Shown here: piece after piece, positions 23,578 through 35,379 of the stretch | Layout of the letters: the number at the start of each line of letters is the position of its first letter | Numbering within the stretch: the first letter of the stretch is position 1 | Assembly (NCBI GenBank): GCA_025024175.1 | Contig: QCXZ01000001.1 | Span: 31,676,942 to 31,740,941, forward strand | Source: Rhyzopertha dominica | Taxonomy: Eukaryota; Arthropoda; Insecta; Coleoptera; Bostrichidae | DNA: 64,000 nucleotides | Direction of reading: 5' to 3' | Program-made: the position numbers and the translations under genes | The notes under the pieces: model-generated | What the model was told of the DNA's origin: nothing | Databases searched by the model: none | Seen by the model: the letters and a program-made list of their open reading frames with translations, nothing else

Positions 23578-25543
23578 TATAACGGGAACCAATATTAACA
23601 AACAAAAAATGATTATTAACATATAACATACAAATAATTTACCAAATACAAATACAAAGTATTACATGCATGTAATCACAATACAACTATACTCTATATT
23701 ATTTATTATTAAATTTTTTACAAAACATTTTTTTTATTGAGAAGGACAATTCTATGCGTATTGTCTTTGTTCATCCTTTACGAACTTTTATATAATATGC
23801 CAAATAATTATTCATCTGTCACACCAACACTATTGCTATATTGAGCGGCACACTGAAAACAAACTAGCAGAATTTTGGCACTTTCAGTTAATTTAATTAC
23901 ATGTTTTTAATTCTCAGTCGGTTTCTGAAGTTTATGGAAGAGCCGCAACTACAAATGCAGTAATTCCTTTTTGTTCTGCTCATTCCTTCAGCTAACTTTT
24001 AATTTATTTTTCGGTATACCCTTCTTACTACCCTTAACTTGTTCTGAGTTCTGAGAAGGAGGAGAATTTAATTTATCAAGTAGCTACGGATAATAATTTT
24101 CCCATAGAAGTATTTGTAGCTGACAAACTTTACAAGTTCTTTATTAGATTTAAATTTTAATTTCTAACAATTACTGTGAGATCTTCGTCATCAGCTGACC
24201 CATCATTCTTCATTTCCTAACCGATTTGGGCCGTATTTCATTAATAATTTCAAACATTTTAAGCAGGTCTGATTTTCAACATCTTATGCAACTCAAAGTA
24301 CTTTAAATTTCAATCTGGTTAAAATTAGAATTTCTACGTATACAAGTGCGGGTACTGGTATTTCGTCTGTGCTGCTGTACATATGATAGAACTAAAGGTC
24401 TTGTTCTTCTTTTGCTAACCATCTGATTTCTTTAGACCATTCAAGCGGCCGCAATAATGTTAAGGTACAATTCTGAATCCTATTTGGTTATTTGCTTACT
24501 TCGAATATCATATGTTTGCCATTCGCGTCATTTTCTATTGAAGTATGTTTAGTATCACGAAGTTACTTAATAATACGTACAATGTAGGCTAACCTAATGA
24601 GATTTACGGTTTCGTTATTATGTTATTGATTATGCCTGGTAAGTTGTATTTATTTTATAATCCCCAATTTTCAGCGATGTTTTAATCTATTTTTAGAACG
24701 AGGATGAAATATGTTACATGTACTTACATGTTCCCTTATTTTTATTAATAAATTGGCCGGCCTTTTCTGATACGTTATTGAAAATTTTAAAATGCGAGTA
24801 GGCTTCTAGGAATCATACAAAAAAACGCGAAGGTGGACTCCTAAAAACAAAGCGAAATGTATAGATATGAATCAATTGCATTCAAAGAAATATCAGTTCA
24901 GAGCGCGCCAACATTCATCGATCTAAAGTTGTGTGCTAATCGCTTAACGCCCAATAACTCGCATTTCATCCTCGATGTAGCTCTGCAATTTCACACAGAC
25001 TGCTTACCGCATCAATTTCGTTTCATCCGCATCTTGTCTACACGAAGCGTTGCATGCAACACATCTCATATCATCCGCGAATTACATTAGCAGCTCCCCG
25101 AACAGCACTAACCACTTATGGCGCCCTAAGCTTCTGCTGTTAGCTTAAGGACGTTCAACCCTCCCAGGCCGTTTGCTCTCAAAATGTAGCGCACAATGGT
25201 TGGAAAACACAAACGGCGGTTCCTCTAAACGTCGGTAAATAGGCACTTTCCGTAAAGCTGGCAAATGACGGAATACCGCAATCGCAGCGGTGAGTACCGA
25301 GAGGGTGTGCTCGGATAAGGTTACGTGAAGTTGTGGGATGGTGGGCGGTTTTGTTATAATTACCGGGGAAATTACGCACGACGAGGGTTCAGCGTCAACC
25401 CTTTATGGGTTGTCCAGATATCCATTATTCTGGTTTACGGTTTGTAAGGCATAGGTCGGACTTAAGCGGGTACAAGTTGACAGATTTGATTAAAGTGATA
25501 AAATTTCTGAAAGAGTACATTATATTTTGCCTGTATTAAGATT
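23578..25543. other. AT-rich, then GC-richer island, no gene
   Basis: AT-rich to about 24,840. 24,880-25,480 is a CpG-richer island without a gene. Frames across the island (24857-25090 +, 25179-25379 -) show no domain or splice framing. Confidence 0.45.
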
Positions 25544-25622
25544 GAAATGTATAGTGGTATCGGGAAAGCAGTTACTTTTTCGATTTAATTTGGCCTGCTT
25601 TTTTGATACCACTACATATTTC
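25544..25622. other. 79-nt pre-miRNA-like hairpin
   Basis: GAAATGTATAGTGGTATC GGG AAAGCAG pairs with CTGCTTT TTT GATACCACTACATATTTC across a loop of about 21 nt. Reading + strand RNA, the GGG/UUU step forms three wobbles and only the TAT/ATA register shows mismatch, so the stem is about 28 bp. A partial third copy of AGTGGTAT lies at 25679. It could be a microRNA precursor or a very small inverted-repeat transposon. Confidence 0.5.
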
Positions 25623-25705
25623 TGCAAGAGTTCTAGTAATATCTGGACTATAATTTTCATTCTAGCAGTGACGCGCTAGTGGTATTCAGAAAATACCTCT
25701 ATACA

Positions 25706-25800
25706 GGGTGATCATTTAAGGCTGGACAACGGCCGTATCTTCGAAACTAAAAGTGCTAGAATCTTGCGGTATTTTTTTTAAACAAATGTGGCCATGTAGA
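25706..25800. mobile_element. possible terminal fragment of a DNA transposon
   Basis: The segment beginning ACAGGGTGATCATTTAAGG and GACAACGGCCGTATCTTCGA resembles the termini of Tc1/mariner-class elements in arthropods. No inverted partner is present in the window, so it would be a truncated end. Confidence 0.35.
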
Positions 25801-25815
25801 TTTCATTAAAATATT

Positions 25816-26130
25816 ATGGAGTACGTAACTTTGCCGCTAGGTGACGTATTTAATATGATATACCTACAGTCACTAAATGGAATACAGTACCAAGGTCTAC
25901 TTTACTCTCTACACGTTGCATCAATCGGTCGGTTTATAGGCGCGGTAAATGCGGGGAAGGACGTAAGAAATGACGTATGCGAGCGACTCGGGGCATCTCT
26001 GTCGCAACCATTTATTGCCCCTAAACAGGCTCTCTTGTACTTACAGATGCTTACGAGGCTTTTCAAGCCCTATGGAGTACATCTGAAAGAGGCGCGGGAT
26101 AATACCTATAAAAGTTTAGCGGTATTTTGA
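25816..26130 (+). other. 104-codon open frame of unknown origin
   Basis: An ATG-initiated frame with less AT-rich codons than its flanks, reading through GRFIGAVNAGKDVRNDVCER and LLYLQMLTRLFKPYG. I recognise no domain. It follows the transposon-end-like segment at 25706, so it may be part of a transposon. It could equally be a chance frame. Confidence 0.15.
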
Positions 26131-27055
26131 ACTTCAGATTAAGATTATTTTGTTAGTATAAATAAGTATGATGAACAGTTACTGTTTGTAATGATGGCAA
26201 AGAAGACTGATCGCGCGGAACTATACGAATATCCTGCCATATCTAAAGACAAACTGCTAAAGCAAATATGTATGCATTCCTATTAAATTTTTAAATTCTG
26301 TGTATAATTGCAAGTGCTGAGTCATCCAACAAACCCGCAGTTGATTTATCTGAATCGTAAAAAGTATCCTATAACCCTATAAGTACCGTGAACTGAAAAA
26401 ATAATTAACCACTTAATCAATGTGCGACGTATTATTGTAAATAGAACTGGCATCTGCTTTGTTCTTTAAATGCTAGTAATTACGGTTCAAATAAACGGTA
26501 GCATTATGTTAATTGTTAGATTTTAATTGTATTGTTTGTATATTAGAGTGTAAATTATATTTATATATAAAATACCAAAAAAAATTAACTTTTTTTGTTC
26601 AGTTGCATTAGTTACAGCCAAAAATGCACTCGTAAGTAAAAACTTGGTGCCTACTTATTTTCTTTTGCTTTCATTGTTGCTTTGTCGCTAAGCTTTGTGA
26701 AGTACCTATTTAATCTGATTTTTCTATCAATGCCGAATTTATAGTAATATAATATTGGAGTACCGATAATACAGAATGTTATAATCAAAGGTACCATAAT
26801 ATACTGTAACATAGACTCCGTTTCAAACTTATTTGAACTATTTGTAATAAAAACAGATATAAAGCATAGGCTATAACAAATTATAAATTTACATAAGTTA
26901 CAATTATAATTATAATAAAATACATTCAGGCAATATAATATTTAACTTTATATGATAAATTATAGTAGGGACGCAACTTTCAGTTACATAAAAAGCAAAC
27001 TGTTAATAATTATCATTGAGAATCACACATGTAGTGCCTATAGTAGCTACGTAAG

Positions 27056-27109
<54 letters not shown>

Positions 27110-29293
27110 ATATATATATATATATAATCAGTTTCCTTTTTTACCCGTAGGGTGTAAAGTCGTGTCCTTTGCTATTCTTCTAGCTTCGTCCCAGGTGAGG
27201 TTTCTCTTCCTCAAGGTCTCGTAAGTATAATATGTACGAAAATAAAAAATATTCTAAATAAACAACGAAACGAAAATGTTTTAGAAAATTAATTACAAAA
27301 ATGTAGTAGGATTGTGAAAGGTGCTATAGCGTACGAGATGCATTTGAAATGTAAAATACATCTACTACAATTGTAATAAGTAGCACTGGCAATTCTGCTT
27401 TAAATTATATGAATATACGGCCGTATCCGACCTTTATACGTCCCTTCTGTTTGGTATTATATAATTATCACTCATTCTGCTCTCAAGGAAATTTATTAAG
27501 GTACTTCTGCATGCCATGTATTGCGTTAGTGTGTGATACACGCGTCCATTAGAACTGTGAATCTAAGCGAGAGGGTATGGGGCGCCCCTTGACGTAACTG
27601 CTTCCTATTAGGAGTAAAAGGTTTGGCGGTAACATTCAAATTTCCCAATGTTTGTTTTTCACTACCTTGATCGATAGTGGATTTTCATTATATTTCATTA
27701 TTGCTGTACTGTATTCGATTTAGTGACTGTAGATGTACCAAAGCATCGCTTCTTTCTCCAAAAAGTAGCAATACAATGTTGGTCTAAAATAAACTCATTA
27801 TAATTTACTTCTTAACAAATTTTGTAACACATTTTTTCTACTTGCTATGAAAACAACAGGAGGGATAGAAGTTTCAAATCTTCAGAATGACATAACTCAA
27901 GTATGGTTTGAGCGATCTAGTATAGTATATTAGAGTTTACAATAGTGTTTAACAGTTTTAAATCAATAATATTTAACAGTGACTCATTAACACGACTTTT
28001 TCATCATTTATATGTGGCCTATTCAAGTTAGTTATGGTAAAATCACCAAAAATGATGGCTTTATTGATTTCAAAAAAGTCTAGAAACACCAATAGCAATT
28101 TAAAATAGCGAAAATCTTGGTTTAGAATCTGCGGTGATACATACATTACAAGAAAAATGTATAATGTGAGTAGTGAGAGAAGAAAGGCTTTTGTGCGGTG
28201 TCATCGTTTCAACTACACCTGCCTGTGGAGCATGAACTTCAGTTTTCTTGAGTTTATGTTATATACACAGACCAAAGTTAATTTTCAAGTTTACTTATCT
28301 GAAAATACCTCCCAGTAACATAACTTTGAAATACTACCACTGCTTTGCTTCTATTCGCCACCCGCTGATGGTATATCGATTTAATGTCTTAGAATTTCTG
28401 CTTTCATGAACCCCGAACACGTCAGGATTGTGCCCCAGTCCCGCACAATTTATTGTACAAATATTATTCGCTGTTTTGTTTACAAAGCCACCGAACGACG
28501 GGGCCACGGGTGAAACGAGAACAACCCATAATCCGCAGGCATTTATGTTAAGTGTGCCTGCTGCGAGAAAGCAGGCAATCGATGCGAGATTGTCAGATCA
28601 AGCGTACTCGGTTAATCGTGCTGCTGTTGTTGTAGTCCTTTTGATGAATGCAAAATGGCGCCATTCGAGGAAAAAGTCAGACGGATCATAGCTTACTCAT
28701 CACAAATACCGGACGTCTATTTCAGCTTGCGTTTGTAATTGAACCATAGTAATTAGCCTAATTTAAAAGATTATTGAGGCTGGCTTCATAAATTCAGCAC
28801 TACTTATGACGCTGTTCTGAAATCAGTCTTCAGGGAATAAAATTCGTCGTCTATCACGGAGACATCGAAGGCGCAGACGGTTGTCTCATTCATTATGCGT
28901 TGACAGCTGAAGGCCGAAAGAGAAGCCCTTGCTAATTAAATTTTTGTGTTCGGCCGATTTCACGGATTTAAAAATAAGAAGCAATTTAAGGAAAATTTAC
29001 GAGAAAAGTCAAAGCCATGGTATTTAGCTAAAAGCAGCAGGTTTTGTAGGGCTCTTTTATGTTCGTTCTGGCGGAAAATTTATATTTTAGGGAAGATGAG
29101 CGGGAGTCACTGTTTTCTTTGATATTGTTTAGTATGATTTTTTTAGACAGTCAAGGATAGGAATAATTTAGCCGGCAGCTCTTTGAGGTCTTTTTGATTA
29201 ATAAAAACCTCTTTGTTCTACTTTTCCTCCTCAGAGTCTCAGACTATCGATCACTTATAGGATATAAATATAAATATTTGTAGTTTAAGTATG
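26131..29293. other. AT-rich with a TA repeat and a GC island, no gene
   Basis: A (TA)n microsatellite lies at 27058-27126. 28,420-28,960 is a CpG-richer island with no gene identified. The rest is AT-rich with no recognised protein or RNA. Confidence 0.45.
27058..27126. repeat. (TA)n microsatellite
   Basis: About 70 bases of almost pure TA, interrupted twice by TATTATA. Confidence 0.95.
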
Positions 29294-29302
29294 TTCAATT
29301 GC
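29294..29302. repeat. left 9-bp target-site duplication
   Basis: TTCAATTGC lies directly outside the GGGTCCG end of the foldback element and recurs exactly at 34035-34043. Confidence 0.95.
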
Positions 29303-31020
29303 GGGTCCGTTAAGTTAGCTCCGCCATGTTGAGCAATTTTATTGAAAACATTGCTCCAGATTGCCCTGAGCTAGCTCCAGCTAGCTCCACTATTATAAAA
29401 GCTAGCTCCACCTTACTTGAGTAGTTATAAGCTCATCATTGCGGGGGGTGCTAACTTAACGTTATCCTCGCCATGGCCTCAAATCTGTTTCAAAACCTAG
29501 CTCCAGCTTGCCCAGAGCTAGCTCCAGCTAGCTCCACTAAAGAGAAAGCTAGCTCCACCTTACTTGAGTAGTTATAAGCTCATCATTTCGGGGAGTGCTA
29601 ACTTAACGTTATCCTCGCCATGGCCTCAAATCTGTTTCAAAACCTAGCTCCAGCCTTCCCAGAGCTAGCTCCAGCTAGCTCCACTAAAGAGAAAGCTAGC
29701 TCCACCTTACTTGAGTAGCAATAAGCTCATTATTTCTGGGAGTGCTAACTTAACGTTATCCTCCCCATGGCCTCAAATCTGTTTCAANACCTAGCTCCAC
29801 TAAAGAGAAAGCTAGCTCCACCTTACTTGAGTAGTTATAAGCTCATCATTGCGGGGGGTGCTAACTTAACGTTATCCTCGCCATGGCGTCAAATCTGTTT
29901 CAAAACCTAGCTCCAGCTTGCCCAGAGCTAGCTCCAGCTAGCTCCACTAGAGAGAAAGCTAGCTTCACCTTACTTGAGTAGTTATAAGCTCATCATTGCG
30001 GGGAGTGCTAACTTAACGTTATCCTCGCCATGGCCTCAAATCTGTTTCAAAACCTAGCTCCACTAAAGAGAAAACTAGCTCTACCTTACTTGAGTAGTTA
30101 TAAGCTCATCATTGCGGGGGGTGCTAACTTAACGTTATCCTCGCCATGGCTTCAAATCTGTTTCAAAACCTAGCTCCAGCTTGCCCAGAGCTAGCTCCAG
30201 CTAGCTCCACTAAAGAGAAAGCTAGCTCCACCTTACTTGCGTAGTTATAAGCTCATCATTTCGGGGAGTGCTAACTTAACGTTATCCTCGCCATGGCCTC
30301 AAAGCTGTTTCAAAACCTAGCTCCAGCTTTCCTAGAGCTAGCTCCAGCTAGCTCCACTAAAGAGAAAGCTAGCTCCACCTTACTTGAGTAGTTATAAGCT
30401 CATCATTTCTGGGAGTGCTAACTTAACGTCATCCTCGCCATGGCCTCAAATCTGTTTCAAAACCTAGCTCCACTAAAGAGAAAGCTAGCTCCACCTCACT
30501 TGAGTAGTTATAAGCTCATCATTTCGGGGAGTGCTAACTTAACGTTATCCTCGCCATGGCCTCAAATCTGTTTCAAAGCCTAGCTCCAGCTTTCCCATAG
30601 CTAGCTCCAGCTAGCTCCACTAAAAAGAAAGCTAGCTCCACCTTACTTGAGTAGTTATAAGCTCATCATTGCGGTTGATGCTAACTTAACGTTATCCTCG
30701 CCATAGCCCCAAATCTGTTTCAAAACCTAGCTCCAGCTTGCCCAGAGCTAGCTCCAGTTAGCTCCACTATAGGGAAAGCTAGCTCCATCTTACTTGAGTA
30801 GTTATAAGCTCATCATTTCGGGGGGTGCTCACTTAACGCTATCCTCGCCACTGTTTCAAATCTGTTTCAAAACCTAGCTCCAGGTAGCCCAGAGCTAGCT
30901 TCGGCTAGCTCCACTATAGAGAAAGCTAACTCCATCCTACTTGAGTAGTTATAAGCTTATCATTTCGGGGGGTGCTCACTAAACCTTATCCTCGCCACTG
31001 TTTCAAATTTGTTTCAAAAC
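29303..31020 (+). repeat. left monomer array of the foldback element (~12 units)
   Basis: The landmark CTCGCCATGGC (or a variant) recurs at about 29469, 29616, 29763, 29879, 30026, 30142, 30289, 30436, 30552, 30700, 30848 and 30995. Steps are 147 or 116 bp. Each unit contains AGCTAGCTCC subrepeats, CTTGAGTAGTTATAAGCTCA and CTAACTTAACGTTATCC. Confidence 0.95.
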
Positions 31021-34000
31021 CTAGCAAAACTAGCATTCCCTATAGTGGGGCTAGCCTTCTCTATAGTGGAGTTAGCTGGAGCCAGCTCTGGGCAATCTGG
31101 AGCTAGGTTTTGAAACAGATTTCAAACAGTGGCGAGGATGGCGTTAAGTTAGCACCCCCAGAAATGATGAGCTTATAACTACTCAAGTAAAGTGGAGCTA
31201 GCTTTCTCTATAGTGGACCTAGCTGGTGCTAGCTCTGGGCAAGTTGGAGCTAGGTTTTGAAACAGATTTCAAACANTGGCGAGGATGGCGTTAANCTAGC
31301 ACGCCCAGAAATGATNAGCTTATAACTGCTCAAGTAAAGTNGAGCTAGCTTTCTCTATAGTGGAGCTAGCTCTGGGCTACCAGGAGCTAGGTTTTGAAAC
31401 AGATTTAAGGCAATGGCGAGGGTAACATTAAGTTAGCACTCCCAGAAATGATGAGCTTATAACTACTCAAGTAAGGTGGAGCTAGCTTTATCTTTAGTGG
31501 AGCTAGCTCTGGGCAAGCTGGAGCTAGGTTTTGAAACAGATTTGAGGCCATGGCGAGGATAACTTTAAGTTAGCACTCCCAGAAATGATGAGCTTATAAC
31601 TACTCAAGTAAGGTGGAGCTAGCTTTCTCTTTAGTGAAGCTATTTGAAGCTAGCGCTAGGCAAGCTGGAGTTAGGTTTTGAAACAGATTTGAGGCCATGG
31701 CGAGGATAACGTTAAGTTAGCACTCCCAGAAATGATGAGCTTATAACTACTCAAGTAAGGTGGAGCTAGCTTTCTCTTTAGTGGAGCTAGCTGGAGCTAG
31801 CTCTGGGAAAGCTGGAGCTAGGTTTTGAAATAGATATGAGGCCATGGCGAGGATAACGTTAAGTTAGCACTCCCTGAAATGATGAGCTTATAACTACTCA
31901 AGTAAGGTGGAACTAGCTTTCTCTTTAGTGGCGCTAGCTGGAGCTAGGTCTAGGCAAGCTGGAGCTAGGTTTTGAAACAGATTTGAGGCCATGGCGAGGA
32001 TAACGTTAAGTTAGCACTCCCCGAAATGATGAGCTTATAACTACTCAAGTAAGGTGGAGCTAGCTTTCTCTTTAGTGGAGCTAGCTGGAGCTAGCTCTGG
32101 GCAAGCTGGAGCTAGGTTTTGAAACAGATTTGAGGCCATGGCGAGGATAACGTTAAGTTAGCACTCCCAGAAATGATGAGCTTATAACTACTCAAGTAAG
32201 GTGGAGCTAGCTTTCTCTTTAGTGGAGCTAGCTGGAGCTAACTCTGGGAAAGCTGGAGCTAGGTTTTGAAACAGATTTGAGGCCATGGCGAGGATAACGT
32301 TAAGTTAGCACTCCCCGAAATGATGAGCTTATAACTACTCAAGTAAGGTGGAGCTAGCTTTCTCTTTAGTGGAGCTATTTGGAGCTAGCTCTGGGCTACC
32401 AGGAGCTAGGTTTTGAAACAGATTTGAGGCAATGGCGGGGGTAACGTTAAGTTAGCACTCCCAGAAATGATGAGCTTATAACTACTCAAGTAAGGTGGAG
32501 CTAGCTTTCTCTTTAGTGGAGCTAGCTGGAGCTAGCTCTGCGAAAGCTGGAGCTAGGTTTTGAAACAGATTTGAGGCCATGGCGAGGATAACGTTAAGTT
32601 AGCCCTCCCCGAAATGATGAGCTTATAACTACTCAAGTAAGGTGGAGCTAGCTTTCTCTTTAGTGGAGCTAGCTGGAGCTAGCTCTGGGCAAGCTGGAGC
32701 TAGGTTTTGAAACAGATTTGAGGCCATGGCGAGGATAACGTTAAGTTAGCACTCCCCGAAATGATGAGCTTATAACTACTCNAGTAAGGTGGAGCTAGCT
32801 TTCTCTTTAGTGGAGCTAGCTGGAGCTAGCTCTGGGCAAGCTGGAGCTAGGTTTTGAAACAGAATTGAGGCCATGGCGAGGATAACGTTAAGTTAGTACT
32901 CCCAGAAATGATGAGCTTATAACTACTCAAGTAAGGTGGAGCTAGCTTTCTCTTTAGTGGAGCTAGCTGGAGCTAGCTCTGGGAAAGCTGGAGCTAGGTT
33001 TTGAAACAGATTTGAGGCCATGGCGAGGATAACGTTAAGTTAGCACTCCCCGAAATGATGAGCTTATAACTACTCAAGTAAGGTGGAGCTAGCTTTCTCT
33101 TTAGTGGAGCTATTTGGAGCTAGCGCTAGCCAAGCTGGAGCTAGGTTTTGAAACAGATTTGAGGCCATGGCGAGGATAACGTTAAGTTAGCACCCCCCGC
33201 AATGATGAGCTTATAACTACTCAAGTAAGGTGGAGCTAGCTTTCTCATTAGTGGAGCTAGCTGGTTCTAGGTTTTGAAACAGATTTGAGGCCATGGGGAG
33301 GATAACGTTAAGTTAGCACTCCCAGAAATAATGAGCTTATTGCTACTCAAGTAAGGTGGAGCTAGCTTTCTCTTTAGTGGAGCTAGCTGGAGCTAGCTCT
33401 GGGAAGGCTGGAGCTAGGTTTTGAAACAGATTTGAGGCCATGGCGAGGATAACGTTAAGTTAGCACTCCCCGAAATGATGAGCTTATAACTACTCAAGTA
33501 AGGTGGAGCTAGCTTTCTCTTTAGTGGAGCTAGCTGGAGCTAGCTCTGGGCAAGGTGGAGCTAGGTTTTGAAACAGATTTGAGGCCATGGCGAGGATAAC
33601 GTTAAGTTAGNACTCCCCGAAATGATGAGCTTATNNCTACTCAAGTAAGGTGGAGCTAGCTTTCTCTTTAGTGGAGCTAGCTGGAGCTAGGTTTTGAAAC
33701 AGATTTGAGGCCATGGCGAGGATAACGTTAAGTTAGCACCCCCCGCAATGAAGAGCTTATAACTACTCAAGTAAGGTGGAGCTAGCTTTCTCTTTAGTGG
33801 AGCTAGATGGAGTTAGCTCTGGGCAAGCTGGAGCTAGGTTTTGAAACAGATTTGAGGCCATATCGAGGATACCGTTAAGTTAGCACCCACCGCAATGATG
33901 AGCTTATAATTACTCAAGTAAGGTGGAGCTAGCTTTTATAATAGTGGAGCTAGCTGGAGCTAGTAGCTCAGGGCAATCTGGGGCAATGTTTTCAAAAAAA

Positions 34001-34034
34001 TTGCTCAACATGGCGGAGCTAACTTAACGGACCC
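31021..34034 (-). repeat. right monomer array of the foldback element (~21 units)
   Basis: The same monomer in reverse complement (landmark GCCATGGCGAG). At about 3.0 kb it is nearly twice the left array, so the arms are unequal. Units near the inversion point (31,020-31,400) are more diverged, with variants such as GGGCTACCAGGAGC shared by separated units. Confidence 0.93.
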
Positions 34035-34043
34035 TTCAATTGC
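34035..34043. repeat. right 9-bp target-site duplication
   Basis: TTCAATTGC, identical to 29294-29302, directly after the terminal GGACCC. Confidence 0.95.
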
Positions 34044-35375
34044 AATATAACGCAAATATGGTTTAAAATCTTATGAAAACCTAAAATATGCCGCAGCATC
34101 TCTATCATCCAAATATCGTTCAAGCATTTTCTAGTAAAGGCTTTTACAGATGCAGCAATATAGTTTTTACTTTGGTAGACACACAATGTTTAAGAACAAC
34201 ATCAAGTTGACGTGGAATATGTGACCTTGCGATAGATAATCCAAAGTTTAATTTCACTTGTTTCTAAGTTATTATACTCAATATTCCAACTTAATAAATA
34301 ATAGGTTCCTTGTCAGCAATTATTTCTAGGTTTACTAGTTTTCAAATATTTTAATATGCTTATATTAATTTTGGACATGAATAGCAGTTTAATAATTTCA
34401 CTTAAAGATTTTGATAATAAATTTCTTTGGGTTTGTTGTTTAACACATTTCTCAGTACAAAGACTTAACTTAGCGTTAACAATATAATTTGAAGGGGTAT
34501 TATCGCTATAGTTATCTGCATGTGGTTATTATGTAAGAAGGTTGAAGCATACATTTCTGAGTTATCAACTATGTCAAGTACCTAAACTGTGATGTTTGTG
34601 CCAGCAAACTTTTGTGGCTACGTTTTAATCAGCTTATACAAAGGTTTACAATTTTAACACGTACCCGTTTTTTTTATAAATACAAAAACCGAAGGATCTG
34701 ACACTNTAAATTAAATAATTTTGCTTGNACAAGANACGGGGTGGAACCAAGTAGAAATATTGTTTTAAATAGTACCCCTTTTTTGCATTCAGCTGCAGTT
34801 TATTAGTAATTATACGTGGTTCCCTACTGGAAACAATCCACCGGACTTTTTTGATATTTTGAACCATATGATGTAGAAAAAACTGCCTGAANAGGTTAAT
34901 TTGTATATTGGTATATATTGTGCGTTCGCGTTACTTCAACGCTAGAGAGGAGGGGGGGGGCATTAAAATCCCCTTACGATAAGCCTTCCTTTCTAAATTT
35001 AGTGCAATTACTGGCAAAAATCCTCTTTTACAATTTTTAGCCAGGTTATTTTCTTTACAACTGTCTTAGATTTACTTATTAGTATAATAAAACACAGTAA
35101 AGACAATGGACAAAAATGTGAAAAACACGGTAGGTTTTTCCACGTAGCAAACACTAAGTCTAAATAAATAAAAAAATAATCTTGGAATTCGCTTAAGAAC
35201 TGAAGCGGTAGAAGTTGGGTTTTTGGACCGCATTATGAGAAACCCCACATTGAGCATTGTATCTATTAGTTGATATGAATGAAAGCTACGATAGATTTGA
35301 GGGCATTTTACTAAAAGCTGGTAACAAGCCATATTTTATTCCCGAATTAAAAAAAACTTGCCGGCATACAGCGAC
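34044..35375. other. AT-rich, no recognised feature
   Basis: No protein, RNA or repeat identified. A short G run lies near 34950 and several Ns near 34706-34735. Confidence 0.5.
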
Positions 35376-35379
35376 AGTT

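Larger units (their letters stand above)
29303..34034. mobile_element. 4.7-kb foldback transposon built of inverted satellite arrays
   Basis: The ends are inverted copies: GGGTCCGTTAAGTTAGCTCC starts the left end, its complement ends the right, and similarity continues inward through a CCGCCATGTTGAGCAATTTT segment. A perfect 9-bp target duplication (TTCAATTGC) flanks the element, as in Mutator-like and FB-type foldback elements. The interior is a tandem array of about 147-bp monomers (some 116 bp, lacking 31 bp). It lies in one orientation to about 31,020 and in the opposite orientation from there to the right end. It encodes no protein, so it would need a transposase from elsewhere. Assignment to Mutator-like foldbacks is inferred from the 9-bp duplication and structure only. 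Confidence 0.93.

Noticed and set aside
26952..27224. 90-codon frame with a long Ile/Tyr run
   Set aside because: It is translated from the (TA)n microsatellite at 27058-27126.
29303..34034. CRISPR-like array of regularly spaced repeats
   Set aside because: Units are contiguous 147/116-bp monomers without unique spacers, arranged in two inverted blocks with transposon ends, in eukaryotic DNA.
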